Shown here: one piece after another, positions 1-7,571 of the stretch | Layout of the letters: the number at the start of each line of letters is the position of its first letter | Position numbering within the stretch: position 1 is the first letter of the stretch | NCBI GenBank assembly: GCA_023145595.1 | Contig: JAGLDM010000196.1 | Coordinates: forward strand, 1 to 16,778 | Length of the DNA: 16,778 bases | Reading direction: 5' to 3' | Origin: Flavobacteriaceae bacterium | GTDB taxonomy: Bacteria; Bacteroidota; Bacteroidia; Flavobacteriales; Flavobacteriaceae | The notes under the pieces: generated by a model | Seen by the model: the letters and a program-made list of their open reading frames with translations, nothing else | Told to the model about the DNA's origin: nothing | Database searches by the model: none | Made by a program: the position numbers and the translations under genes

Positions 1-2
1 TA

Positions 3-260
3 ATTGATGAAGAAATTTCGCTATTAATTGAAACTCAATATCAACGTGCTATTGATGTTATCAACGAAAATAAAGATAAACTTACTGAGTTGGCAGAACA
101 ACTACTTGAAAAAGAAGTTATTTTTAGCGAAGATTTGGTAAAGATTTTTGGAGAAAGGGCAGGCGCTAAGCACACAATCGAGGAGCCTGTTAAATCTGCA
201 TTAAGCAAACCTAAGGCAAAGGCAAAAGCAAAACCTAAAACTAAGAAGTTAGATGACTAA
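3..260 (+). CDS. ftsH: FtsH ATP-dependent zinc metalloprotease, C-terminal fragment
   Basis: This is the 3' end of a gene that begins before the window; 85 codons and a TAA stop are visible. The fragment opens IDEEISLLIETQYQRA and continues to EKEVIFSEDLVKIFGERAG, which is the helical end of the FtsH M41 peptidase domain in Bacteroidota. FtsH is a membrane-anchored hexameric AAA+ protease that degrades misassembled membrane proteins and short-lived regulators. The AAA module, HEXXH zinc site and membrane segments lie outside the window, so the call rests on the C-terminal helices alone. After the domain comes a low-complexity tail rich in Lys, Ala and Pro, encoded by near-repeated hexamers (about 210-240), ending in LDD. 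The last codons overlap the next start by 8 bp (ATGACTAA), which suggests translational coupling. Confidence 0.9.
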   Translation: MDEEISLLIETQYQRAIDVINENKDKLTELAEQLLEKEVIFSEDLVKIFGERAGAKHTIEEPVKSALSKPKAKAKAKPKTKKLDD

Positions 261-462
261 CTTAATTTATTCAACTGGAGTAGCATATCTTGCTGAATTG
301 CTTAAACAAGTTCTGTCTGATAACGGTATCGAATCACGTATTAACAACAATCAAGACTCTACATATTTATTTGGTGACATTAGTATATATGTTGGAGATA
401 ATGATTTAGAGAAAGCCAAAACATTAACCCAGGATTTCATAAATAATACAAAAATTGAATAA
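253..462 (+). CDS. DUF2007-type small protein
   Basis: A 69-residue soluble protein resembling the DUF2007 (putative signal-transducing) family. The pattern seen is an N-terminal strand (NLIYST), a helix that carries AELLKQVLSDNGIESRINN, a second strand region (DISIYVGDNDLEKA) and a C-terminal helix. The 'xxLLxxxGIxxxIxN' and 'VxxxDLEKAxxL' patterns are what link it to DUF2007. The biochemical role of the family is not established; a PII-like small-domain fold has been suggested for it. It overlaps ftsH by 8 bp upstream and cdsA by 8 bp downstream, so it is almost certainly translated from the ftsH transcript. No signal peptide or membrane segment is present. The existence of the gene is well supported by its packing; the function is unknown. 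Confidence 0.8.
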   Translation: MTNLIYSTGVAYLAELLKQVLSDNGIESRINNNQDSTYLFGDISIYVGDNDLEKAKTLTQDFINNTKIE

Positions 463-1285
463 TTTTTTAAAAAGAACAATAACTGGTAGCCTTTTTGTGG
501 GAATTACAACGAGCTTAATTCTTGTAAATGTATGGACTTTTCTTGCTTTTACACTAAGTTTAGTTGGGTTACTTATTTATGAGTTTTTGCGCATTACGAA
601 ATCAAAGGAAATAAAACCAAACTTTTTTATATCTATTTTAGTTGGATTATGCTCAGTAGTGTTAGTGTTTTTTGGGCTGAGACATGAGTTTGAAGCCTAT
701 TATTATGGCTTATTGTTAATTCCTATATTTTTGTTATTTATTCAAGAATTATTTAGTAAAAATAAAAACCCAATAAGAAACATTTCTATTTCTGTATTGT
801 CATTAGTTTACATCGTTGTTCCAATGATAATATCTATTCTTTTGGTTACAGGTAGTTCGTTTTCGTATCAGAATCAAACAGATGCTTTTTACCCAGAAAT
901 ACTTATGGGAATTCTAATTCTTATTTGGACTTTTGAGAGTATGGCGTATAGTGTTGGAGTACCTCTAGGCAGACATCGACTATTCGAAAGAATATCTCCT
1001 AAAAAATCATGGGAGGGAACAATCGGGGGAGCTGTATTTACTTTAGCAGCAGGATACTTTTTGTGTTTGTTATTCCCAGTGATAAGCCAGATAGATTGGC
1101 TTATCATTTCAATTTTAGTCGTTATTTTTGGAACAATTGGCGATTTAATAGAATCTATGTTTAAAAGACAAGCTAATATTAAAGACAGCTCTAATTTAAT
1201 TCCTGGTCATGGTGGTTTTTTAGATCGCTTTGATAGTGTTATCTTTGCAGCACCCTTTATTTTTATTTACTTATACTTTATCTAA
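455..1285 (+). CDS. cdsA: Phosphatidate cytidylyltransferase (CDP-diglyceride synthase)
   Basis: Integral membrane enzyme of 276 residues that converts phosphatidic acid and CTP to CDP-diacylglycerol, the precursor of all bacterial phospholipids. About eight hydrophobic segments span the protein. The CDS family signature is complete at residues 234-260: S-x-F-K-R, then KD (243-244), PGHGG (250-254) and LDRFD (256-260), which supply the metal and nucleotide contacts. The SPKKSWEG motif (181-188) is also present. The start is a TTG at 455: the frame is closed by a TAA at 440-442, and no ATG or GTG falls between that stop and the TTG. It overlaps DUF2007 by 8 bp, and psd follows after one base. 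One oddity: the family's usual 'W-x-N-D-x-x-A-Y' stretch reads WTFESMAY (158-165), losing the Asn-Asp pair. Fold and pathway context still make the assignment firm. Confidence 0.93.
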   Translation: MNNFLKRTITGSLFVGITTSLILVNVWTFLAFTLSLVGLLIYEFLRITKSKEIKPNFFISILVGLCSVVLVFFGLRHEFEAYYYGLLLIPIFLLFIQELFSKNKNPIRNISISVLSLVYIVVPMIISILLVTGSSFSYQNQTDAFYPEILMGILILIWTFESMAYSVGVPLGRHRLFERISPKKSWEGTIGGAVFTLAAGYFLCLLFPVISQIDWLIISILVVIFGTIGDLIESMFKRQANIKDSSNLIPGHGGFLDRFDSVIFAAPFIFIYLYFI

Positions 1286-1286
1286 T

Positions 1287-1937
1287 ATGTTTCACAAGGA
1301 AGGATTTAAAATTATAACTATTGCAACGATTATTTTATTAATTGCAATACTTAGTGCCGATGCTTATGTAGAACATGTTTGGTTGGTTAAAATAATTCAA
1401 ACAACCTTTTTAGGAATGTTTATTTTAGTATTACAATTTTTTAGAAATCCAAAAAGAAATACTCCAATCAACAAACATCATATCATTGCCCCTGTTGATG
1501 GAAAAGTTGTTGTGATAGAAGAAGTTGAAGAACCTGAGTTTTTTAAAGACAAACGCTTACAAGTATCAATATTTATGTCGCCTTTAAACGTTCACATAAC
1601 AAGATACCCTATAAGCGGCTCTGTGGTATATAGTAAATATCATCCTGGCAAATATTTGGTTGCGTGGCATCCAAAATCTTCTACAGAGAACGAACGAACT
1701 ACAATAGTTATTGAGAATGATACCGTAGGTGAAATTTTATACAGACAAGTGGCAGGAGCAGCTGCAAGACGAATTGTAAATTACGCAAGAGAAGGTAAAA
1801 CTGTAGTGCAAGGAACCGATGCTGGGTTTATTAAATTTGGCTCTCGTGTTGACATATACCTACCCCTAGGTACTAAAATTGAAGTTCAACTAAATCAAAG
1901 TGTTAAAGGCGGTGAAGAGGTTATTGCTTCATTTTAG
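1287..1937 (+). CDS. psd: Phosphatidylserine decarboxylase, short PSD-A type
   Basis: Pyruvoyl enzyme of 216 residues that decarboxylates phosphatidylserine to phosphatidylethanolamine on the cytoplasmic membrane. Two hydrophobic helices (about 8-24 and 33-51) anchor it. The soluble part carries APVDGKV (68-74), SPLNVHITRYP (98-108), HPGKY (119-123), AGAAARRIV (156-164) and FGS (184-186). Autocleavage between G185 and S186 would give the beta chain and an alpha chain with an N-terminal pyruvoyl group; D71 and H103 are the likely partners in self-processing. The length and the FGS site match the short form of the family rather than the E. coli 320-residue form with LGST. I start at the ATG at 1287, one base after the cdsA stop, rather than the in-frame ATG at 1230 inside cdsA. 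Phosphatidylserine synthase is not in the window. Confidence 0.93.
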   Translation: MFHKEGFKIITIATIILLIAILSADAYVEHVWLVKIIQTTFLGMFILVLQFFRNPKRNTPINKHHIIAPVDGKVVVIEEVEEPEFFKDKRLQVSIFMSPLNVHITRYPISGSVVYSKYHPGKYLVAWHPKSSTENERTTIVIENDTVGEILYRQVAGAAARRIVNYAREGKTVVQGTDAGFIKFGSRVDIYLPLGTKIEVQLNQSVKGGEEVIASF

Positions 1938-2012
1938 TTAATCGCGTCTTATTAGAACTAGATTGTTTTATAAAAAACAAGAATATATTAAACTCACAAA
2001 AAAATACTTAAA

Positions 2013-2624
2013 ATGAAAAACATCTTAAAATTCGGTCTATTATTATTCCTAAGTGTTGGCATCTTATCTTGTAAAAAAGAAATAAAAAAAGAAGTTGATG
2101 AAAACATTAACACCTATTCTTTAGACACAAATAGTGCTCTAATTGGATGGACAGCATATAAGACTACAGCAAAAAAACCAGTTAAAGGAGTATTTAAAAA
2201 AGTTACGGTCTCTACCAAACCTGCTAAAAGTGAAATTGATGCAATTAATGGTTCCGAATTCTCTATACCTGTAAGCAGTATTTTTTCTAATAATAAAAAA
2301 CGCGATTCAAAACTTCAAAAATTCTTTTTTGATGTAATGGATAATACGTCGTTACTAACAGGTAAAATTGCAATAAAAGACAAATCTACGGGTAACTTAA
2401 CAATTCTAATGAATGGCGTTTCTAAGAATCTGCCTTTTACTTTTACTTTAAGTGAAGGTCTGTTTACTTTAACAGGAACCATGAATTTAGATCAATGGAA
2501 TGGTCAATCTGCGATTATAAGTCTTAACAAAGCCTGCCTCGAATTACATGCCGGTGCTGACGGAATTAGCAAAACATGGAATGATGTTCAAATTGACGCA
2601 AGCATCTCTATTGTTAAAAATTAA
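2013..2624 (+). CDS. YceI-family lipoprotein
   Basis: A 203-residue exported lipoprotein with a YceI-like lipocalin-type beta-barrel domain. Residues 1-20 form a lipoprotein signal peptide with the lipobox ILSC, so C20 would be lipidated; the mature N-terminus is Lys/Glu-rich (KKEIKKE). The YceI domain covers about 35-203 and shows the typical opening SLDTNSALIGWTAYKTTAKK, then FFFDVMDN, GVSKNLPF and a C-terminal WNDVQIDASISI strand. YceI proteins bind isoprenoid or other amphiphilic ligands, but the ligand here is unknown. The gene stands 75 bp after psd and ends just before a strong terminator. In that gap an A/T-rich imperfect inverted repeat (1963-1980) is visible, but no clear promoter, so either read-through from psd or an unrecognised promoter drives it. 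Confidence 0.88.
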   Translation: MKNILKFGLLLFLSVGILSCKKEIKKEVDENINTYSLDTNSALIGWTAYKTTAKKPVKGVFKKVTVSTKPAKSEIDAINGSEFSIPVSSIFSNNKKRDSKLQKFFFDVMDNTSLLTGKIAIKDKSTGNLTILMNGVSKNLPFTFTLSEGLFTLTGTMNLDQWNGQSAIISLNKACLELHAGADGISKTWNDVQIDASISIVKN

Positions 2625-2640
2625 AATCTTTTGATAAACC

Positions 2641-2678
2641 AAAAAACCGTTTAGAAATACACTCTAAACGGTTTTTTT
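2641..2678. terminator. Bidirectional rho-independent terminator
   Basis: Perfect 15-bp inverted repeat (2641-2655 with 2663-2677) around a 7-base loop. The arm centre is CCGTTTAGA, and the A and T tracts at either end give a U-run on both strands. It sits between the convergent YceI (plus) and DUF349 (minus) genes and can serve both. Confidence 0.93.
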
Positions 2679-2695
2679 ATGTTCTAAAATGGAAT

Positions 2696-4696
2696 CTAAT
2701 ATTCCAATTTCTTTAAAATTGATAATTTCCCTTTCAGAAGGTCTAATTTAGACCCAATCTCATTGATTGAATTCCGTACATTTTTAAGTAACGGGTTATC
2801 ATCTTTAGCATTGGAAAAGAAACTTATATTATTTTCTAATTGTTTTTGCTCTCTTATGAGTTCATCTATTTTTTTGCGTAAAAATATTTGTTCACCATCT
2901 AATTTTCGGTAATTATTTTGCGCAACCAAACTCTCCATTTGGTTTTTAAATTTGATTAATTCAATTTTAGAAGGATCTATAGATAGTTTTGAATATAGCC
3001 TATCTACTAACTTAGAAAATTTAGATTCTACATGACGCATACCGTGTGGCACCTTTCCTAAATCATGCCATTCAGCAACTATTTGATTAATAGTTTCCAA
3101 TGCTAATTCTGCCGTATCATCAATTTTGGCTCTCACCTCATCGAGCATCGCCTTCTTTTTACTTAGAACCTCTTGCTCTTCTTTACTTCCAGAGTTTTTA
3201 TATTCGTGATAACTATCAAAATATTGATTACATGCATTTTTAAATTGCTTCCAAATTTTATCAGAATATTTTCTTGGCACATGACCTATTTCTTTCCAAT
3301 CTGCTTGAATTTTCTTCATTACTTCTGTAGCAGATTCCCATTCTTCACTTGTCTTTAATGCTTCTGCCTGGGCTATCAACTTCATTTTCATGTCCAAGTT
3401 TACTTGCTGAACACTTTTTAAGTCTTTATAGTATTTGTTTTTTTCAATATTAAATTTATGAGTAGCATCTTTAAATTTGTTCCATATTTTTTCATTATCC
3501 GATCTTGAGACTTTTCCAATTTTAAAAAATTGATTTCTTAAATCATCGATAATTTTTATACTTGACTGCCAATCTTTATGAGAAACATTTCCGGTAGGAT
3601 CATAGGCGTCAATTTCCTCGATAATTACTTTTTTCTTCTCGGCATTCTCGTCATACTTACTTCTTAAATCTCTAAAATAATCGTGTCTTCTATCATGAAT
3701 TTTCTTAGTTGCAGCACTAAATATATCCCACAATTCATCTCTTTTCTCTCTTGCAACAGGTCCCAAATCCTCTTTCCAAACTTTATGAATATCCTGTAAT
3801 TTTTTGAAGGCTACATTTACATCTTTCTCAAGATCTAAAGCATCTACCCTAACCACTAACTTTAATTTCTCTTCAAGGTTGTGTTTAAAATCTAAATCTC
3901 TGTAGTCATTACTTAAATGTAGTAAATCATAAAAACGCTCAACATGGTGATGATACGTACGCCAAGTATCACTATATTTTTCCCTTACAACGGGCCCAAT
4001 TTTCTTCCAACGCTCTTGCAGGTCTCTAAATTTAGAATACATAGTCTTAGAATCGGCATTTTCAATTAGGTCTTTTAATTGATCTATAACCTGAACTCGT
4101 AATTCTAAATTACCGCTTAATTCACTTTCTAAACTCTTATAATATTTAGTCCGTTCATCTTTAAATTCAGAAATTAATTTGTTGAATTTAATCTTGGATG
4201 GATTTGAGTAACTAAAGTCGATACTCTCTCCTTCATTTTCTAAAAAGGTAGCTTTTTTTTCCGCTAGCAATTTGGAGAATATTCCGCTAAAAGCAGATTT
4301 GATTGCGTTTACTTGATTGTTGATTTTATGAACTTCATTAGTTTGAATCAACTTTTCTAATTCTTCAACTAGAGATTCTAAGCTCATCGCTTCATAATTA
4401 ACTTTCGCTTCTTCAACAATAGTTTCGTTCTTTTCAGACGCTTTTGCTAAATGGTCATCAATTTCATCAACCACCTCAGATTCTGACTTGTTTTCGGTCA
4501 AATCAGCATCTTCAACCTCTTCTTCAACAATAACTTTATTTTTTTCAGAAGTAATTTCTACCGCATTATCAATTGTATCAACTTTTATAGTTTTTTCGAT
4601 TGATTCTTGTTCTATTTTATTTTCTTGTGTTGGTTCGCTATTCGCACCATCTTCTACTTTATCTTGAAGATTATCATTTTTTTCGTCTAACATCAT
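2696..4696 (-). CDS. DUF349 repeat protein (five repeats) with acidic N-terminus
   Basis: A 666-residue, highly charged, helical cytoplasmic protein with no signal peptide or membrane segment. Five DUF349 units are recognisable from their 'W..(I/L)G.V....' core: WKKIGPVVREK (230-240), WKEDLGPVAREK (307-318), FFKIGKVSRSD (390-400), WKEIGHVPRKY (467-477) and WHDLGKVPHGM (543-553), spaced roughly 75-83 residues apart. Each is followed by a helix of the 'W..F..A...F' type. Residues 1-100 are Glu/Asp-rich, probably disordered, and contain an imperfect internal repeat. The C-terminal 70 residues look like coiled coil. The family is widespread in Bacteroidota, but I know of no established function for it there. 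It is the last gene of the minus-strand run, 85 bp after aroE. The start has two successive ATGs (4694-4696 and 4691-4693); either could be used. Confidence 0.88.
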   Translation of the reverse strand: MMLDEKNDNLQDKVEDGANSEPTQENKIEQESIEKTIKVDTIDNAVEITSEKNKVIVEEEVEDADLTENKSESEVVDEIDDHLAKASEKNETIVEEAKVNYEAMSLESLVEELEKLIQTNEVHKINNQVNAIKSAFSGIFSKLLAEKKATFLENEGESIDFSYSNPSKIKFNKLISEFKDERTKYYKSLESELSGNLELRVQVIDQLKDLIENADSKTMYSKFRDLQERWKKIGPVVREKYSDTWRTYHHHVERFYDLLHLSNDYRDLDFKHNLEEKLKLVVRVDALDLEKDVNVAFKKLQDIHKVWKEDLGPVAREKRDELWDIFSAATKKIHDRRHDYFRDLRSKYDENAEKKKVIIEEIDAYDPTGNVSHKDWQSSIKIIDDLRNQFFKIGKVSRSDNEKIWNKFKDATHKFNIEKNKYYKDLKSVQQVNLDMKMKLIAQAEALKTSEEWESATEVMKKIQADWKEIGHVPRKYSDKIWKQFKNACNQYFDSYHEYKNSGSKEEQEVLSKKKAMLDEVRAKIDDTAELALETINQIVAEWHDLGKVPHGMRHVESKFSKLVDRLYSKLSIDPSKIELIKFKNQMESLVAQNNYRKLDGEQIFLRKKIDELIREQKQLENNISFFSNAKDDNPLLKNVRNSINEIGSKLDLLKGKLSILKKLEY
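4406..4582 (-). repeat. Intragenic imperfect repeat in the DUF349 protein N-terminus
   Basis: Residues 39-60 and 76-97 of the DUF349 protein align without gaps at an offset of 37 residues (111 nt). Shared positions spell VD-ID then SEKN-x-x-IVEE. The DNA copies lie at 4517-4582 and 4406-4471 and share short identical runs. It looks like a partial duplication within the disordered acidic region. Confidence 0.6.
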
Positions 4697-4781
4697 AATA
4701 AATGTTTAAAGGTCAGTAATAAAAGTTTGTCAGTAAATCTAAAATTTACTCCAAACTACTCCCACAAAAATACTTAAAAAA

Positions 4782-5543
4782 TTACTGTTGTGCATCATTA
4801 TTCCAAATTTCCCACGATCGCTCTGCTTGCAATTCTAACATTTCAAGTCCGTTTTTAATTTGAGCACCTTTCTCTTCTCCATTAGCCAGAAATTTTGTTT
4901 TAGAAGGGTTATAGATCAAATCGAATAGATAGTGTTTATTTGTGATAAATTCATAAGGAATAGCAGGGGCTTTATCAATATTTGGATGAGTACCCACAGG
5001 AGAACAATTTAATAGTAGTTTATGAGATTCCATAAGTTCCTCACTCAAATCTGTATAACTAATTTCATTTTCTTTTGAAGGGTTTCTAGACACATATAAA
5101 AATTCAATTCCCAATTTATCAAGCACAAAAGCAACTGCCTTAGAAGCGCCACCTGTACCCAATATTAAGGCTTTCTTATGATGTTCTTTCAACTGTGGTT
5201 TCAATGAATTTTCAAATCCGAATGCATCGGTATTAAAACCAACCAATTCGTTATTATCCATCACCTTAATTGTATTTACTGCGCCAATCTTTTCGGCATC
5301 AGGATCAAGGCTATTTAAATATTTTATGATAGACTCTTTGTATGGTATTGTTACATTAAACCCGATAAACTCCTCCTCTCGTTGATAAATCAGAAAAGGG
5401 AATTCCATTATCTCAGGTATGTCAAAATTTTTATATGTTAACTCCTTCAAATTCAGTTTTTTGAATTTCTTCGAAAAATATCCTTCAGAAAAAGAATAGG
5501 ATATATTCTTTCCAATCAATCCAAATTTAGTCCTATCACTCAT
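4782..5543 (-). CDS. aroE: Shikimate 5-dehydrogenase
   Basis: Cytoplasmic enzyme of 253 residues that reduces 3-dehydroshikimate to shikimate with NADPH in the chorismate (aromatic amino acid) pathway. Substrate-site motifs are SYSFS (15-19), NVTIPYK with the catalytic Lys at 69, GAVNTI (87-92) and GFNTD with the catalytic Asp at 106. The Rossmann loop GTGGASKA (129-136) binds the cofactor, and SRN (152-154) resembles the NADP-selecting NRT motif. NCSPVG (179-184) and the late Gln (Q239, in LELQAE) complete the family pattern. The length is slightly short (E. coli has 272), as is common in Bacteroidota. Its ATG overlaps the stop codon of the upstream DUF368 gene by one base (TAATG), so it is probably translationally coupled to that gene. 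Confidence 0.95.
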   Translation of the reverse strand: MSDRTKFGLIGKNISYSFSEGYFSKKFKKLNLKELTYKNFDIPEIMEFPFLIYQREEEFIGFNVTIPYKESIIKYLNSLDPDAEKIGAVNTIKVMDNNELVGFNTDAFGFENSLKPQLKEHHKKALILGTGGASKAVAFVLDKLGIEFLYVSRNPSKENEISYTDLSEELMESHKLLLNCSPVGTHPNIDKAPAIPYEFITNKHYLFDLIYNPSKTKFLANGEEKGAQIKNGLEMLELQAERSWEIWNNDAQQ

Positions 5544-6556
5544 TATTGTTGTTTCTTTTTATTGGTATAAAAATCTAAATATAATAAAATTCCTATTCCA
5601 AAAATTATAAATAAACATGCAATCCATGTTTCCTTGTTTGTCATATCCGGAATATATCTATGGTAATTTTCAATCACCTTACCCCCGTTTAGATTTCTAA
5701 GTAAATTACCGTTTTCATATTTATAAACCGCCTCTTTCCAAGGCCATACAATCCCAAGCGATCCTGTAATAAACCCAATGATTACAGCGGTTACAATCTG
5801 ATTCCATCTTTTAAGCACATATCCTAAAATATGAGATATAAATACCAATCCAAATGCAGATCCCCCACTAAAAACCGTAATAATTTTCAAATAACGCATT
5901 CGCTCTTCACTATGAATAAATGCAAAGTCTCCAACAAAAACATCAAGGATTGTTTTATAAAACATGGTCACCGAATCTACTAATAGCAAGACGTAATTTC
6001 CCATTAAAATTAGAATAAATGACCCTGAAAGCCCGGGCAAAGTCATACCAGAGACCCCTATTATTCCACATAAAAAGACAAACCATAGATTATCATTCTC
6101 TCTAGCTGGACTCATAAAACTAATAGCGACCCCTACAGAAACTCCTATAATAATTGAGATGACACTTTTTGTAGACCAATCATTTAAGTCTTTAGATATA
6201 TAGAATATGGAGCCGATAATCATTCCGAAGAAGAAACTCCAAACATACAATTCGTAGTTCCTAATTAAAAAATCTAATACTAAAGAAACACTAAAGTAGC
6301 TAAACATACTACCTCCCATCACAAGTATTAAAAACTGAGCATTGATATATTTATAAAATAATTTGAAATGACCAGAAAAAAGTAATTTAAATGCTTTTAG
6401 GTTAATCTTTTGAAATGAGTATATCAATTCCTCATAGAAATCTAAAACAAAAGCAACCGTTCCTCCTGAAACACCAGGAACTTTGTTTGCTGTCCCCATG
6501 CCTAATCCCTTTAGAAAAAGAAACACTTTAGTTTTAAACGATCTAGTTTTACTCAT
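5543..6556 (-). CDS. DUF368 membrane protein (polyprenyl-phosphate transporter family), copy A
   Basis: A 337-residue polytopic membrane protein of the DUF368 family, members of which (PopT) were shown in other bacteria to return undecaprenyl phosphate across the cytoplasmic membrane for reuse in envelope synthesis. The two diagnostic re-entrant motifs are present: PGVSGGT (27-33) and LPGLSGSF (173-180), followed by GFITGSLGIVWPWK (261-274). The two half-proteins look like an internal duplication. Before the first motif this copy reads ANKVPG, where the neighbouring copy and the usual family pattern have ADVVPG. It overlaps the upstream copy by 8 bp and is itself followed by aroE with a one-base overlap. 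It is longer than the sister copy by about 30 residues, mostly in a polar insert near residues 205-222 and in the last periplasmic loop (276-308). Confidence 0.88.
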   Translation of the reverse strand: MSKTRSFKTKVFLFLKGLGMGTANKVPGVSGGTVAFVLDFYEELIYSFQKINLKAFKLLFSGHFKLFYKYINAQFLILVMGGSMFSYFSVSLVLDFLIRNYELYVWSFFFGMIIGSIFYISKDLNDWSTKSVISIIIGVSVGVAISFMSPARENDNLWFVFLCGIIGVSGMTLPGLSGSFILILMGNYVLLLVDSVTMFYKTILDVFVGDFAFIHSEERMRYLKIITVFSGGSAFGLVFISHILGYVLKRWNQIVTAVIIGFITGSLGIVWPWKEAVYKYENGNLLRNLNGGKVIENYHRYIPDMTNKETWIACLFIIFGIGILLYLDFYTNKKKQQ

Positions 6557-7475
6557 TTTTTACTGCAATACGTTCTAAAATTAAGATAAAAACAAATCCG
6601 ACAACCGCTAAAACTATGGCTCCCATCAGCTGACTATCTCCAGAAAAATCAAAAGGAGAAATACTTTGTTCATTTAGTGGAACTTTGATTCCGTGCGAAT
6701 TTATACGCCAAGTTAAGGTCTCTTTCCACGGCCAAATTTTGTTTAAAGAACCTAAAACGAATCCTGTTAAAACGGCTAAAGTCAAATCTTTGTATGAACT
6801 AAACAACCATTTTAATATTTTAGAAAAACTTAATAAACCAACGATGGCACCTGCAGCAACGATAACTAATATTTTAATGTCTTTATTATGAATCGCATCT
6901 AAAACAGGTTTATACGCACCTAGTAAAACAAGGATAAATGCTCCAGATATTCCGGGCAAAATCATAGCACAAATTGCTAAAGCACCTGCAATAAACAAGT
7001 ACAACGAAGATGTGTTTTCAGAAATTAAAGGCTGTAATGTGGTAATATAATAAGCCAAAACAGCTCCTAAAAGCAACAATACCACCGCCAAAATTGACCA
7101 TTTTACAATCTGCTTTCCAATATACAAGATACTTGCTAATACCAATCCGAAAAAGAAAGACCACAACAAAACAGGCTCGTTCATTAATAACCACGAAATT
7201 CCTTTTGCCAAAGAAACAACGCTAATCCCAATTCCGAGAAGTAAAGCTGCAAGAAAATTACCATTAACCTTACGCCAAACAGCCTTAATTCCTTCAGTTT
7301 TTAAAACAGCAATTAATTGAAAATTTACGCTACTAATAGAACTTAACAATTCCTCATAAATCCCAGATATAAATGCAATGGTTCCGCCTGAAACTCCAGG
7401 CACCACATCTGCCGCTCCCATAGCCATTCCTTTCAATGTTATGACCGCATAATCTTTTAATTTTCTTGATTGCAT
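6549..7475 (-). CDS. DUF368 membrane protein (polyprenyl-phosphate transporter family), copy B
   Basis: A 308-residue polytopic membrane protein, paralogous to the gene just downstream of it. It matches the family pattern more closely: AADVVPGVSGGT (21-32), ILPGISGAF (172-180), and GFVLGSLNKIWPWKE (238-252). The inferred role is flipping undecaprenyl phosphate (or a similar C55 carrier) from the outer to the inner leaflet for peptidoglycan and polysaccharide synthesis. It starts at the ATG at 7475-7473 and is the first gene of the DUF368-DUF368-aroE run. A -7-like element (TACATTTG on the minus strand, 7495-7502) precedes it by about 20 bases. The overlap with copy A is 8 bp, so the two proteins are probably made in linked amounts and may act as a pair. 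Confidence 0.9.
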   Translation of the reverse strand: MQSRKLKDYAVITLKGMAMGAADVVPGVSGGTIAFISGIYEELLSSISSVNFQLIAVLKTEGIKAVWRKVNGNFLAALLLGIGISVVSLAKGISWLLMNEPVLLWSFFFGLVLASILYIGKQIVKWSILAVVLLLLGAVLAYYITTLQPLISENTSSLYLFIAGALAICAMILPGISGAFILVLLGAYKPVLDAIHNKDIKILVIVAAGAIVGLLSFSKILKWLFSSYKDLTLAVLTGFVLGSLNKIWPWKETLTWRINSHGIKVPLNEQSISPFDFSGDSQLMGAIVLAVVGFVFILILERIAVKNE

Positions 7476-7494
7476 ACTTTATTTTTGAGAAATA

Positions 7495-7502
7495 CAAATG
7501 TA
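7495..7502 (-). promoter_or_regulatory. Candidate -7 promoter element for the DUF368-aroE genes
   Basis: Reads TACATTTG on the minus strand, an exact match to the Bacteroidota -7 consensus TAnnTTTG, about 20 bases before the DUF368 copy B start. No good -33 TTTG is found at 19-21 bases; a TTTA (7519-7522) sits at 16 bases. Weak to moderate support. Confidence 0.35.
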
Positions 7503-7571
7503 CAGTTTTCTAATAAAGTAAATCCTTTAAAAGTAAGCATAAAAATAAAGGGGAGATTTACAGCAAACGAC

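Noticed and set aside
1230..1286. Upstream in-frame ATG extending psd by 19 residues into cdsA
   Set aside because: The ATG at 1287 follows the cdsA stop by one base and gives the normal short-PSD N-terminus; the extension would overlap the conserved end of cdsA by 56 bp.
1963..1980. TTGTTTT/AAAACAA inverted repeat after psd as terminator
   Set aside because: Arms are only A/T-rich with one G-C pair each and no T-run follows; unlikely to stop transcription.
4765..4772. TATTTTTG (minus strand) as promoter of the DUF349 gene
   Set aside because: Exact -7 match, but no -33 element at the right distance and 69 bases from the start, unlike the other promoters; it could be chance in A/T-rich DNA.
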